Assembly (NCBI RefSeq): GCF_051014685.1
Contig: NC_135058.1
Span: 5,246,811 to 5,310,810 of the forward strand
From: Ptiloglossa arizonensis
Lineage: Eukaryota > Arthropoda > Insecta > Hymenoptera > Colletidae
Direction of reading: 5' to 3'
DNA length: 64,000 nt
A program made the position numbers and the translations under genes. The stretch's first letter is position 1. Every line of letters begins with the position of its first letter. Of this stretch, positions 13,647 through 35,200 are shown one piece after another. The notes under the pieces were generated by a model. It worked only from the letters and a program-made list of their open reading frames with translations. It made no database searches and was not told the DNA's origin.

Positions 13647-14649
13647 GTTAAAAGTATTCAAGCATAAATGGCTACACACAAGAATCGTTTCTACAACTTA
13701 TGAAAATATATTTTTCTTGAACCGCGTAGCGCCATGGTCCACCATACTACATACTTTAATCATTCTAATTGCTGTACATTAGATGGGAAACTGAATGGTA
13801 GCTCCTTGCTGTATACAGTACCGCCCCCTAAAATGGAGAGTTCGGTAATTCCATTATTCGTTTATCATATAGTTATTTTGTGTTTGGAATCCCATTGGTT
13901 TGCTATGTGAACCGTTATTTTTATCAGAGGCGTGTGTAGGTTCGACATACAGTAGGTTGAACATGAAAAAATATAACAAACTATTGAAAAAACGATTTCA
14001 ATACTATCATTAAAACATTATTACAGTAATGAAAGTTTTTAAAAGAAATTTGAATATATTCAAAGAAATGCCCACTATCAAATAAACCTGTTACAATCAT
14101 GTAGTTTTTTTATTGTACTTCATCTTTATGTTATATAATAAAATAATATAAAATAATCAAATAATAATTTTTATAATAGTTACACAAAATATTTTTATGT
14201 AGCAAACATAAATCAATATAAATTTAATTATTTTGTTAATATATATCTTACATTATATAATATTGTTTTCTTAAAATAGGTCTAAATTTAAATTGTACCG
14301 TAAAGAATGTGTGTATATGTATGTACGTTTATAAATTTTATTAACGTTAATGTTATAATTTCTACTTAAAAGCATGTATACGGTATACCCTGGCAGAAAC
14401 ACAACGGACGAATGAGATTCTGTGGCAAATCATGTTGTTTGGTTACCAAAGAAATTGTGCCGGATCTCATAGTAATTGTGGTACTATCTTAAAATGATGA
14501 ATTATAGTTAGAATGTGTAGGTGTATAAAGATTCGCCATAGAATTTTTATTTTTACTATTCTCACGTGGCATCTATAACAGGAGCTTTGTAAACATACTG
14601 CATAATAAAAGAAAGTTGGCAATCATAAGATAATTTGTATTCTTCAATC
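13647..14649. promoter_or_regulatory. Divergent intergenic region, bonus / WDR55
   Basis: About 1 kb between the two start codons, which point away from each other. A less AT-rich block with a CCGCCCCCT stretch lies at 13750-13870, just upstream of bonus. No gene or structured RNA was seen. Promoter function is inferred from position. Confidence 0.45.
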
Positions 14650-17268
14650 ATGCATTTCAACGAAGAAAAGTTAATAGGTATATTTATTTAAATCAAAGTA
14701 ATATTTGTTCTGTTATAGATGTTTAACAGATTTATGTAATTTTAACTATTTACGCATTTTCATTGGACAATTTTTAGCAGATTCGTTGTCCATAAATTAA
14801 CCCAAATTGATTTTAATGCGTATGTAATAATTCATTAAGTTAAAACAAGATATTTCATAAAATGCAATATCCTGCTGTCTGCTCAAGAATCGTTCCAAGT
14901 TCAATGTTTTAGTTTTAAAACGTCTGTTTATAAAGGTTAAATATTCGTTCAAAGTTAACTGGTGATACAACAATAGCAATCAATAAAAGTTAATTGGTTT
15001 ATTTCATGATTTATTCATATATACGAGGAGATTTGTGGATTTCTGCACCTAACCAAATATCTTACTAGTAGCTGAAAGTGGATAATTTACAGGTAGTTTT
15101 ACTCATGACAGTCATGAAAGTGATGCTAGCGATGACAGTATGCAAGTATCCAGTGACGAATCTGATTCAGAAAATGATAGTAACGAAGAAGATTCTAATT
15201 CAAATAATAATCAAATTTTTACTCATGCATGTATGTTTTACATAAGTTTAAATAATATAATTGTAATTAATTGAGCTAAAATCATTGATTAATACAATAT
15301 ATTATAATATTTAATGTCTAATAATATATATTTCTAATTAATTATAAAATCACAAAGAATTATTTTATTATTGCTATTAAAGGTACAGATGTAGAACCAG
15401 GTTTGTTAAATGAAGATAAGGAAGAAGATGAAGTTGTAAAAGCAATAATTAGATCAAAGGATGCACATACAAATCATCCCCGACCTATTACAACAGAGGA
15501 TCATGTAGTAGATATATGTTTTCATCCCAATTCAGATATGATTGCTGTTGCAAACATTGTTGGAGATGTTTACTTGTAAATTTTATATTTACATAATATT
15601 ATACAATAATTATAAATAATAATAATATTGTATAATTTAATATATATACATATATAATTTTTTATACATTAGATACAAGTACAACAATACAGAAACAGAA
15701 CTTGTATCAACTTTAGAATTACACATTAAAGCATGCCGCGATATAGAGTTTAATGAAAGTGGTACAATTTTATATTCAACTGGCAAAGATTTATCTATAA
15801 TGCTTACTGATGTAGAAACTGAGAAGTTAAAAAGGCTATATGAAAATGCACACGAGTATGTATAAAAATACTTTCCTAATCTAACGAAGCTTCTGCACAT
15901 ACATACATGAAGACTATTGGAGAAAATAGGGAATGTCCAAGAATACATATTTTTTGTAAACTAACCGTCAAAGTTTGAAAGTCTAAAGGAGTTGATGCTT
16001 AAGGAAATTAAATAAATAAAAAATATAACGAACATTCTCTATTATTGAAATTACTATAAAAAACATTCAGTGTTATGAAAGTATGTGGAAAAAGCAAAAG
16101 GAATTTCTAAAATTAATTAATATAAATTTAAAACTCAGGTAAACAATCCTTCTTTTTAGTTAGCATTATTTTTACCCATATCTCAAAAATTAAAATTACA
16201 TTCTCTATTAGATAATACTTTCTTCTTTCACTTTTAAATCTTATCTTGATAGTACTTTTCATTTAGCAATAGATGATCCATATATGGACATTCAATATTT
16301 TTCCTTGATAGTCTTCATAGATATATGATTGATAATTAATTTATGTCCTAGAGAACCAATATATACAATGACTGTAATTGGAGAACACATGTTTGCAACA
16401 GGTGATGATGATGGTGTAGTAAAATGTAAGTAATTATATTTATTTTTCCCTTTTAATGTTATGTTTTATATACATATAAATATTTTCAGTGTGGGATCTT
16501 AGAGAAAAAGGAAATACACCTACATTTTCATTAAAAAAAATGGAAGATTATGTAAGTTCTATTGTAACAAATAGAGAAGCAAAATATTTAGTATGTGCTA
16601 GTGGAGATGGATCCCTTACTACATTCAATATTGCAGGAAAAAAAATGCATGTGCAGGTAAATAGCTATAAATACTGTATGTTATCTAATCTTAATAGTAA
16701 ATCTTTTAATAGTCAGAAGAATATGAAGAGGAATTAACATGCCTTGGTATATTTAAAAATGAAACTAAAATTTTGGTGGGTACCAGTAAGGGTAAAATGT
16801 ATGTATATAATTGGGGGGAATTTGGTCTTCACTCAGATGAATTTCCCAGTATAACTAAGAAGGCCATAAATTGTATGGTCCCAATTACTGAAAATGTTGT
16901 AATAACAGGAGGAGAAGATGGAATACTTAGGTAGGAAATAATCTAAATTGTGAAGCAGAATATGTGGTCTACATATAATAATATATATATTTGCTATGTT
17001 ATTGTGCAGGGCTACTAGTTTGTTTCCTCATCATCATCTTGGAATAGCAGGACAACATAATTTTTCCATTGAAACTCTTGATGTCAATAACGATGGTACT
17101 TTAATTGCATCTTCTTCGCACAATAATGATGTCAAATTTTGGAATGTAGAGTATTTTGAAACTTTAAATGTCGCTGAACGAGTGAAAGGCGGAAAACAGA
17201 AACAATTAAAACATAATCTTCCAAGTAGTAAAATTGATGATGTATCGAACTTTTTTTCAGACCTTTAA
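14650..17268 (+). CDS. WDR55: WD repeat-containing protein 55 homolog
   Basis: Nine exons: 14650-14677, 15093-15230, 15383-15575, 15673-15855, 16352-16425, 16490-16656, 16713-16930, 17010-17268; together 419 residues (eight listed blocks, all in phase). The N-terminus is acidic and Ser/Asp-rich (HDSHESDASDDSM...), then WD repeats follow from about residue 75: DHVVDICFHPNSDMIAVANI, ACRDIEFNESGTILYSTGKD, ATGDDDGVVKLWDLRE, YLVCASGDGSLTTFNI, VITGGEDGILRAT and TLIASSSHNNDVKFWNV. This order and the acidic leader match WDR55, a nucleolar beta-propeller implicated in ribosomal RNA processing and early development. The first exon is only 28 bases; its ATG and AG|GT donor fit the phase of exon 2, so I keep it, but the start is less certain than the rest. 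Confidence 0.9.
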
Positions 17269-18978
17269 TTCAGAAATAGAAAAAACAAAAATTCATGTAA
17301 AATGTTGTATATTTATTATTAAAATTATAATTTTAAATATAATAATACATAGGAGTTATTGAATGTATCGTTCATACGATACTGAACACTGATATATAAA
17401 TAATACTAAGATAACATGTTTTGACATACAAGTTTTCTCTTAATTGATAACTTAAATATTATATATTTATACTAAAAAATTAAACATTATATTTGTTTAA
17501 ATGTAAGAATAAAATGTGGTGTTAATGTAATTATTTAGTAAAATTACATATTAAATTTGTATAAACCATGCTTAGTAGAATTTAAATTTCATTGTCAAAA
17601 TTTGATAATAAATTTAATGTATATCAAAATTTTTTATATTTAGATTAAATTTTTGATATTTGTTTTGATATTGTGAAATGTAAAAACTATGTGGGAAAAC
17701 AAAAAATAACTATCTTTTTTACTTGTACACTTGATAATCTACAACATTAGAAATAGAAGTTCTACTTTTTCATGTAAATCATATAATAGACTACTCGCTA
17801 GTTTTTTACTGCAAGTAGTTAGAAAAGTGCACAAACATTGGTTTCCAAATTCACCTTTCAGTTTTGGAAATTCAATAAATATCTTTTTCAAAATAAATTC
17901 ATTATATAAATATATATTAATAAAATCCTAATATTTCCTTTTATTTAGTAGATTTGTTTATTGCTTGACTTAATATCAAGTTTGTGCATCCATAGTATAT
18001 GATAAACTAAATATTCTATATATTTAAATTAAAAAATACACTTCTAAAAATATATAAGAGGAAGAAAAGAGTACAGAATTAAAAATTTGATCGTTTTGTC
18101 TATCTTCCTAAAAATATAAAGTACACACTTTGGAATACTAATTTTTAACCATTGCATTGTACACTTTGTAATTTACAATAAGTTACTTATCATACAATTC
18201 TTTTTATACCTAAAACAATAGTAGAAGTTCATTATGCATGGATTATATAGGTTTACAAACAAACTTTTCTAAATAATAACTATTCACTAGATGTTTATCA
18301 TTGTGATTACAGATGCTTCATACACTTCTTATATTTTACACTTCATAATTAAAAATCTCATAATACATTATGAAATTTAAATTACATATTCTATTAACTT
18401 ATAATAAATAATACTGATATTGTATAACACTTAGCATAAAAAGTGAAACTTAGTACAGAAATAATCTACACTTTCCAAATAATGAGTACATACATTTCTG
18501 TATATATATAAAAAAATTAATGATAATAAAAGTATTATATTTTAAACATAGAAATTTAAACGTAGGATATGAATATTGTTAGTAATTAATTTCAAATATG
18601 TTAAATATTACCGATACTTTTTGTATAGTAATGTATCATGTAGAAACAAGCAATATATTTATTATCATATACAACATATCATGATTGATGTTATAGTTTT
18701 GTTTCACAAAAGCAAAAGAGGTCTGAGTGATTTTAGTATAATAAATTACTCAGCTTGTTAACGATTACTTAAGTAGATACTTTTATATCAAAAGTACTGA
18801 TAAAAATACAAAATGCAATTTAATAAATGTTCAAAATTTATTTTTAAAAAATCAAATAAATATTTCAAAATGTTATTACATTTTACATTAAATTATTACT
18901 AAAAAATACGAGTTATTTAAAAATAAGACTCAGCCTTGATTATGTTGAATTACAAATATGCCTGCTTGTTATATTACT
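17269..18978. other. Convergent 3' regions of WDR55 and Sra-1
   Basis: AT-rich with no supported gene. The two flanking genes are transcribed towards each other, so both 3' UTRs should lie here. Confidence 0.5.
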
Positions 18979-26264
<7,286 letters not shown>

Positions 26265-27873
26265 ATGACAGACGAAGTATCAATAAATGTTTTAACTTTG
26301 AATTGCTGGTAAACTATTATTTTATTAATATAATAAATGTTAATTTTACTAATTCATATATGCATTTAATTTAAATATTTTTACAATAACTTATATATTT
26401 TTTAATTAATTATTATGTACAAATACTTTTTAACACGTTCGTCTCTTTAATTCATTATGTATTACAGGGGGATACCATATATTTCAAAAAAACAGAAAAG
26501 TTCGTATGGAAGCAATTACAATGAAATTTATTATTGAAAATTATAATATTATTTGTTTACAAGAAGTATGGTCCAGTCAAGATTTCAAAATGATGAAATC
26601 CAAAATGCAAGAACAACTACCTTATTCTCATTATTTTTATAGGTAACTATATAGTTATTATCTCAAAAATATATTATATTTGAATAATACAATATTAAAT
26701 TATTTAAGATTTAATATTTATAAATACATAGTGGTGTTCTTGGGTCAGGAGTTTGTATTTTATCACGATATTCTATCCAAGATGTAATGTTTTACAAATG
26801 GCCTTTGATTCGATATGTGCACAAAGTATATCATGGAGATTGGTTTGGTGGAAAAGATGTTGGACTTTGTAGACTTAAAATTTATAATATGAATGTACAT
26901 ATTTATATTACACATGTAAGTTTGTTCATAAAAACTTTTCTACTCTATTTATATATCCCTTAAAAAGTTAACAAATATATAATGTATTTAATACTTTAGT
27001 TACATGCAGAATACAATAGACACAGTGATGAGTATGCAGCACATAGAGTTTTACAAGCATTTGATAGTGGTTAATATAGAACCATAAGATTTAACTTATA
27101 AACTCATATGTGGTGGTGTGGATTTAGCAGATACTTGCCCAAGTAACTCAAACAATTTAGGAACTAATGAATGTGCCAATAATAGTTATACTAGTTTAAA
27201 ACTTGCAAGAACATTCCCTGAAGGAAAACATATAGATCACATTTTGTACTTGGATTCAAAGAATTATAAAGTATGTTAAATAATACTAGTAATAATAAAT
27301 ACTAGTTACTAGTTGAATATATCAACAATATACTATTTGTAGATAGAGATAACAAATTTTCAACATCCTTTCCCGAAACGTGTATCTTGCAAAGATTTTA
27401 ATTACTCTGATTATGAGGCTATTATGGCAAGTTTTAAATTCAGTCTTGGTAAGTTAAGAAGCATAGTTTCATATCAAATTGTATAAATTGTATAAATTGT
27501 AAATACATCTCAAATCTTTATCCTTATAGATGAGTCTCAACGGGTAAATATAGACGTTAAAGATTCATTGAAAGAAGCTATAAACATATGTGAAACTTCA
27601 TTGAAGAATGTTAGTCGACGATTTTGGTATTTACTATTAGGTTTTATATTAATTCTACCACTCGTTTGGTCTATGGGATTGGATCGTTTTATTGTATCTA
27701 CAGGCGCGAGCATCGAACTCAATGTAGGACGCATATTTTTAATTGCAATATTATGCTATACATTGTTTATGAGCACCATATGAAATAGTATAGAAAAGAA
27801 TGCTTTAAGGGCAGGGTGTTTAGGAATGGAAATTTGTTTGACAAATTTAAATAATAATTTAAGTAAAAATTGA
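26265..27873 (+). pseudogene. Neutral sphingomyelinase (SMPD2-like), inactivated
   Basis: Six exon remnants: 26265-26308, 26468-26642, 26732-26915, 27000-27270, 27343-27448 and 27530-27873. Splice sites are all intact and the order follows SMPD2: VLTLNCWGIPYIS, IICLQEVWSSQDF, GVLGSGVCILSRYSIQD, HGDWFGGKDVGL, ITHLHAEYNRHSDEYAAHRV, then two C-terminal membrane segments. The lesions are: a run of seven A at about 26486-26492 that breaks the frame (six would keep it); loss of roughly 20 codons after AHRVLQAFD at about 27065, including the GDxN catalytic motif, with a TAA at 27072-27074; a second TAA at 27085-27087 where the downstream frame resumes; Tyr in place of the catalytic His of SDH (SDYEAIM, about 27410); and a TGA at 27781-27783, beyond which the same frame stays open to 27873. 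The family cleaves sphingomyelin to ceramide. Recent loss is inferred. Assembly error could explain one lesion, hardly all. Confidence 0.85.
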
Positions 27874-29219
27874 AATTATATACATCAAGCGAAAATATAG
27901 TTTACTCCAAATTTTGATTTCCTTTTGCAACTATTACCCAATTGTTTAGTCAAGAATGTCGAACGATACAGTGATTTATAACGTGTTGTGTATGCGCGTG
28001 TGTATGCGTGTGATTATATACAAAGAATCTTAGCATTTTTATACATTAGTACTTCCATTATCATGTCATTATAGAACAATAATCAAACTACATCGTTTAC
28101 ACGATAAATAATGAATCGTAATTGCATAACATGTATCAATAGTTATAACTATCATATATGTGATAACATTCTACAATACACAACTTAGTCATAGCAATAA
28201 TATATTTATAATTATTTTTTAAGCTAAATGTCACATTAAAAAAAATGTGAATTTCTTAAATATTACGAATTTGTAAAAACAATAAACAATTTAGAACTTT
28301 TTTAATCAATAATTTCATTAATGAATATTATTTAAAATAACAGCATTATTCCATGAATTGCATTTATTAAAATTTAGTTTTAATTTCTTTGTAAAAAAAC
28401 ATTCCAATGGAGTATTTAATAATACATTAAAATTTTATTCAATTACAAAATAATGAATTTAATCTACTTGATTTATAATATAAAAACTAATTCTGTTTTT
28501 TAAATATTTGTTTTTCTTTCTATTAATTTAAAATGTTTGTATTTTATCGAAATTTATTTTATATTATACAAAATTTATTCACTATTAACATTTTTAAACC
28601 GATTTTACAATCATTTTGTTTTAAATTGTTACATCTAATTTTTGTTAGATTAAAGTTACTCAATTTATAACGATGTAACATAAATTAGTTGTTTATATGT
28701 TCATTACTTTCTAATATTTAATCAAATTAATAAAATCTGCATAGCATTAAACTTTTTATTAAAAATTCTGATTATATTTGGTATTTATTTATTCCGTATC
28801 ACATTCTTATATTGTATAGTATATATTATTGCAATATAAACAAATGAGTATTGCCTATGAGATCTCCTACAAACTACATACTGGAGCAATATCTTTCCGT
28901 ACAAATATATTTAAATATCATGTAATATATTAACGTTATATGCTTTTATATGTATATATAAATTTTTCTACAATTGATTATATACAATATAGACCTTCTT
29001 GAGCAAAGAGGCTCCTAATAAATAAAAGGTGTATATACGAATGTATATATAATTGACTATGTAAATTGTACCCAAAGGAATTTAAATAGAAAAACATTGC
29101 GTTTCACGTATGTCATCATAGCATTCATGAATATATGCTTCAATAGACAATAGTACTAAAAAAAAAACTACAATTATGGAATGTAAAAACAATTTAGGCA
29201 CTCTTTGGTTTTTCCAAAT
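27874..29219. other. AT-rich spacer, convergent
   Basis: No gene seen. It should contain the 3' UTR of Graf and the former 3' UTR of the sphingomyelinase locus. Confidence 0.5.
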
Positions 29220-32200
29220 TCAAGGTAACTGTTCAACATAGTTCTTTGGGACCAATCCTGTCTTGCCATTTAGCGTACCTTCTAACCATCCGGGCTCCAA
29301 AGAGGCCTTTACTGTAATTGAAAATTAATTTGTAAACTTTATTTTACAACTTTATTTTATATGCATACGTTATACATTTGTCATACCGTTTGTAATAATT
29401 TGATTTGGTTCAAATGATAATTCACCATCACTTTCTGCCAAACAGGCATATAAAGTACGGACTCTCCTAAAAAGAAGAATATGACTGTTAATTTTTATTA
29501 CCAATATTATAATAATACTCTAAAGTGTGAAATATAGAAATCAAGTTACGATATAATCATCATGAATACATTTATTCAATTAATAAAAATGTATTTACCA
29601 AATACCAGGTACTTGACCAGGGCTTGACCGTCCACTACTAGGTGATGTATTAACTCTATAGGGAAGATATTTACACGTTAATGTTATGTCAAATAAAACA
29701 AGTACGTTAAAATTTAATTTACTTTCTCGATTATGTAAAAAAAACTTACACAGATACTGATGGGTTATTTCGTTGAGCGTAACCCGATGGATAATGTACA
29801 GACATCATAGAACCACGTTTTTGTTTTACTGGCAAATCGGACGAAAATGAATGTAGATCCGATGCAATTGACTCACTTGAACTACTCGTGTTACCACTCG
29901 TTAATACTGAATGTATATAATATTAACGTTTATTAATAAAAAAAATACAGATAAGTAGAATATATTTGTTGAAAAAATTAAAATAACCTTTATCTGCAGA
30001 ATGGTACATAAGATTTGCATTAGTTAATTTAACACGTCCACTTCGACTGTCTAAATATGTTGGCATTCTATGGCTTGTGTGTTCAGTTTCTTCGAAGTCT
30101 CCATTTTTTTGATCATCAACAGAAGATGACTTAGTAACAACTGCTAATGGACCATCATAGTATGATCTTGTAACAAGCTATGAAAATAAGATTCGATCAT
30201 TGTATTGCATAATCACTAAAAATCTAACTCATAATTTAAAATCTAAAATAAATAAATTTATATCTTACATGTGCATGTGGCGAAGATATATTAGTGTGTA
30301 TTGGGTATCTTAAAAACGATGTTCCATTTCCAGAAGATGTTGATCCATCCTCTGTAGTGACACGTTGTGATTTAGAAGGAGCAGTATTTTGTGTAATTTG
30401 CGCTGATTGCATAGTGTCTTGTGGTGGACCAGCAATTATTCTTTCACAATTTTCAATTAAAATTTCAACTACGATATTATAGAATTTAATGTCCATTATA
30501 GAGGCTACTGTTTCTTCTTTCGGTCGTAATAAAGACGGACCAAAACATACAGCCAAATTACCAATAGTCATTAAATTTTTATCACTTTTTTTTGCCACAC
30601 TGTAAACATAATTTAACTATATAAATTTTATTAAATCTATTGTACATTATTATTAATCACATTAAAAACAATTAATTTTGTTATAAATATAATACAGTAT
30701 GTATCCTTACCTACACAGGTGTCTAATAAGTAGAATTAACATACTGAAATTTGCTTTTGGCAGTCCATAAACAAGGTTGTGAATATCGTTTGTACGTGCT
30801 TCTTTCATATCTTGTTCTGTTAGAAGCAATAATAAAAATAATAATATTCTTATAACATAAACCAATTAAAATAAGTAAAATCAAAGTTAAAACAAACAAA
30901 AAAATCCATTTTGTATACAATGAATATATACTCACTATAATTCATTCAATATAATAAAAGTAACAGTTTTAATCTGAGGATTTCAAATAAAACAATATTG
31001 TAGAGAATACCTATACGCACTCGCAGCTGAAATAAAACTATTGTAGTATTGGAAGGTCATTAACGGTTCAGATAATGTCCTTAGATAAGTTTTTAGTGCA
31101 CTGGTAATAGTTTTACTTTCCCATTCGAAGCGATCATCCATATTAAATTTTTCTAATTTCCTTCTATCCAAACCCATTGCTAGAAGTTTATTTACTTTTG
31201 ATGCAACACCAACAACTCTATATAAACCTTGTTCTTCAAGGCCTAGAAAAATAATATATAATGATAAAGTTATTTTATTATCAAATATTTGTAAAATCCT
31301 GTATATGGAAATGACTAAACTTATCTCACCTCTTTCTTCAAGTGCTGCAATACATTTTGACACAAACATAAATCCTGTTTCATCTAAAACAGTTTCTTCA
31401 GATTTTGTTGATACACCTACTATAGGATAATTCTGAAATTGAAAGTTATAATTTATTCTTATTTATTATTTAAAACAAATCAAAATAGTAGAAACATTAA
31501 TATTGTAATACAGACCGGTTCTTTTCCATCCATGGCATCTAACCATAACTTCCTATCTTCTTCAGAAAGTGCTTGGAATGTATATATTACATTAGGTCTG
31601 AAAAAATGAAAAAACCTTAAAGTATAATCAATAAAGGTAGATTATGTGTGAAATATTTCTTACAAAATTACTAATATGAAACATAAACCATTTTCCAAAT
31701 GAATTTCCACATTTTCAATAGTTTCTTGATTATTGTGACAACAATAATAAATATATAAATATTTGTAATAATAATGTGCGAATAGAGTAGTACTTATATT
31801 AAAGTTGAAGAAAGAAACGAAATTTAATAGTAATGTTATTTATAACATTTATTACCTTGAAATATATATTACAAATATTTTTGATTAAAATCAAAATTGT
31901 GTTAAAATAATAAAAATATATATTATATTTATAACTTATATTGTACCTATTAATTAATTATAATATAAACTTGTCAAATAAAAAGGAAAGGGAAGTGTAC
32001 TTTTATTTTATTTACAAATTTAAATCTATAAAAATATGGAAATACTGCTGAAAGTAGGTTATCTATCACCTACCTTATACTCCCAAGAATGCAAAACGTA
32101 TCAAACTTTGAAGAATAGACATTTAAACATAAAACATAGTATCTGGTTAGATAAATTATATAAACTATTGTGTTCCAGATTTTACTATTAAAAGTGTACA

Positions 32201-35200
32201 AGATGGTCATACAACAAAGTAGTCTAATTGAACTTACTTATCAACATTAGTGATGTCAAAGCAGAACCGTTTTTCAATCGTGTCCGATGTACGACGTACA
32301 CAAGATGCCAATGTCAAAATTTCTTTAATACTCTGTTATAATACAATGCAAATAAATTATTTGACATACAAAATATATTTTGCAGATCATAAATTTCACT
32401 TACAAATTTTCCTGTAAGTTGATTGTAAGGTATCATTGTGAATTCTTTCTTGTCTTTTTGATATGTGCAATACTGCTTTGTCCATGTTGTACCAAATGCT
32501 TCTGTAAAATGACATGGTTTTTAAAATAGTATAGCATAATCATATTAATACATTAAATCATTGATGAAGCTTCATTATAACAAAATTTGAACATTCATTA
32601 GGACAAAATTTGTAGACCTACTTTTTTCCATTAAAAATAAATATCCTTCACGGGTGTATATTTTGTTGACGCCAGTTTCCACAGCAGACTATAAAATGAA
32701 AATATTAAAAGTATTTCCATAATGTGTTATTTAAATTAGTAGAGTGAAATTTATTGCTCTTATATTCATATAAAACAAAGAATACTTGTGGAAAACATTA
32801 ATATTATGCATAGTTTAATGAAATAAAAACATTTTTGTACAATTTTCATATACGAAATTAATAATAAAATAAACATATTTAAAAATTCCTGTGGTTATTT
32901 AAGTAATTTTAAATTTCATATTACCGTAGAATATTTCTTATAGTACACTAAAAATTTTTATTCACTATTTCAAATTAAGGAGAATTTATGCTAAATACAA
33001 GTAATAATTTTATTAGAAAAAATGAATTACATACCTTTTTTATATCCTTCATTTTATTCATAAGTGATATTGTTTTATCCTGGGTAGCATGGAAATTGTC
33101 TCTAGTCTTGTAAAACACACACACACACACATAAAATTAAAAATTAGTAAGCTATTTATCATGCTGTTATCCTAATAATATTTGCGCCAGACAATACTTT
33201 AGTAAGAAGTTACATCTAAGTACTTCTACAAGTAGTTGAACATTAACGACCAATTTGATTATGAAAATGTAAAATTACTGACATAGAATGTATTTTCAAA
33301 TCCATACAAGACTTTAAAAATACCCAAGTTATTCTTTCAAAATATTTGGAATACGTTGCATCACATTCTTTCCAAGATTAATAATATATCATTGAATTTT
33401 TTTCATAACCACTATAATTATTTCTTTAGAGATAAAAAATAGTATAATAATCAGTTCCATTTACTTTCTTGTAAATAATATTTGCAGAACCTTATTTCTT
33501 ATTATATCATACAAAGTTAAATCATTACATGTTATGTATAAAATAAATTTGTACATAAAATTTAATATTTAAACTACTAATACAAATATTTAAGTTTTTG
33601 ATTATGCAAAATCCGTAAAAGTTAGAATGCGAAACAACCATATGTAATACATTTAATATATTTTTGTAAATCAATGTTACAATGCATAAAGCAATCTTTT
33701 TGTCATCTGAATAGTGCTAATGTATGTAAGTAATAAGTTTTAGAATCGTGCCTCTGTAATACTAATGCTCTGTTTATGTATTTTTAAGCAATTAAATATG
33801 TAATAATAAAAAAACCAACCTTCTGTATTTTTAATTGCAATTCAGTCATGTAAGGTTTAAAATCCTTTGCAACTTCATGACCTTGATGGTAAAATGTTAA
33901 CCAACCAAACATAAAGCCTAATAACTGAAAAAGATTGTATTATTATTGTATTTGTAGTCTATAATTTGCAATAATTTCTGTTAAAAGAAAATTTTTATAT
34001 ATAAAAGGAACTTACAGTTTCAACAAATTCAAACTTTTTCTGTTCTTGTACTCGTTGAAGCAAGAACACATATTCTAAACTAGCTTGGCAAAAATGTCTT
34101 TCGGCCATTTCCAATGTTGCATCAGCCTAATAAACACAATATATTCTATTCTAGATCAATCTCAATATAAATACTTCGGTTTTATCGTATTTAAATAATA
34201 CACATACCTCTTGAAGAACATTGTCTTGTTTTTTAGTAGACAGATTTAAATAGCGTTCTTGGCTTTGACAAAATTTTACAGTTTGTTTTTCAAATTTCTT
34301 TTTCCCGTCCTATAAGAATGATACATATATTATTTTCTGCATTTTGGTTATTTATAACATTTTTTACTAATCTTTGAGTTTATACTACAGCATGATTACA
34401 TAATTTCATATACTAAATATAAAAAGGTATGATGAAATTACCTTAACGCCTCCGATATGTTCTTTTCTAAAAGTTTCCAGGGGGAGTATAATTTGATCGT
34501 AAGCACGTTCAAGCTAAAAACAAAAAACTAAACTAACAAAAATCTTTGTTAATAAAAAAATCTAAATCTATAAAATTGATAAATGATAGTGCTTCAAATG
34601 TTAAAATAAATATGTACAAATAAAAATATGTAATTGTATATAAAAATGATGTGTAGCATTGGTGCCTGAGATAAATACCTCTGTGTCACCACCAGGATTC
34701 TCTAATTCTTTCCATGTGAGGAGAAAGTCATCAGCACTGACATCAACCAAGCGATCTGCCAAAAGGAGAAAAGATCTTTGTTGGTGCCAAAGCTAGTGAC
34801 TTTCTCCTTATAGAAAGAATTAATGGTTCTTGGTAGTGACATAGAGTCATTCATCTCAAATGTCAACAATACGTATGTATCAATTTTACACACCCACACA
34901 TACACACATACACCTGATAATTGATAAAAATTATAACAATAAATAATTAAAATATTAATTTAAATTACTAAATAAATATATACAATGAATAAAAATTGTC
35001 TACGTATCTAATCTAAAATGGTAATTAAGATTCTTTTAAAATAGAACAATACTTCATATAAAATTTGTAAAAAAAATGTAAAATTTAATGTATTAATTCT
35101 AATTTCTATAATTTTCATTCATATAAAAATTAAACTAAAAGTAAGTAAAATGTAATATATTTTAATTAAATGTTATTTACGAATCTAGAGATTAATAGCT

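Noticed and set aside
13284..13782. Several plus-strand open frames over the bonus first exon
   Set aside because: Antisense shadows of the bonus N-terminal coding exon; no family match.
32041..32230. Possible extra exon in the Graf PH region intron
   Set aside because: The flanking exons join in phase and match the family without it; no good acceptor-donor pair was seen.
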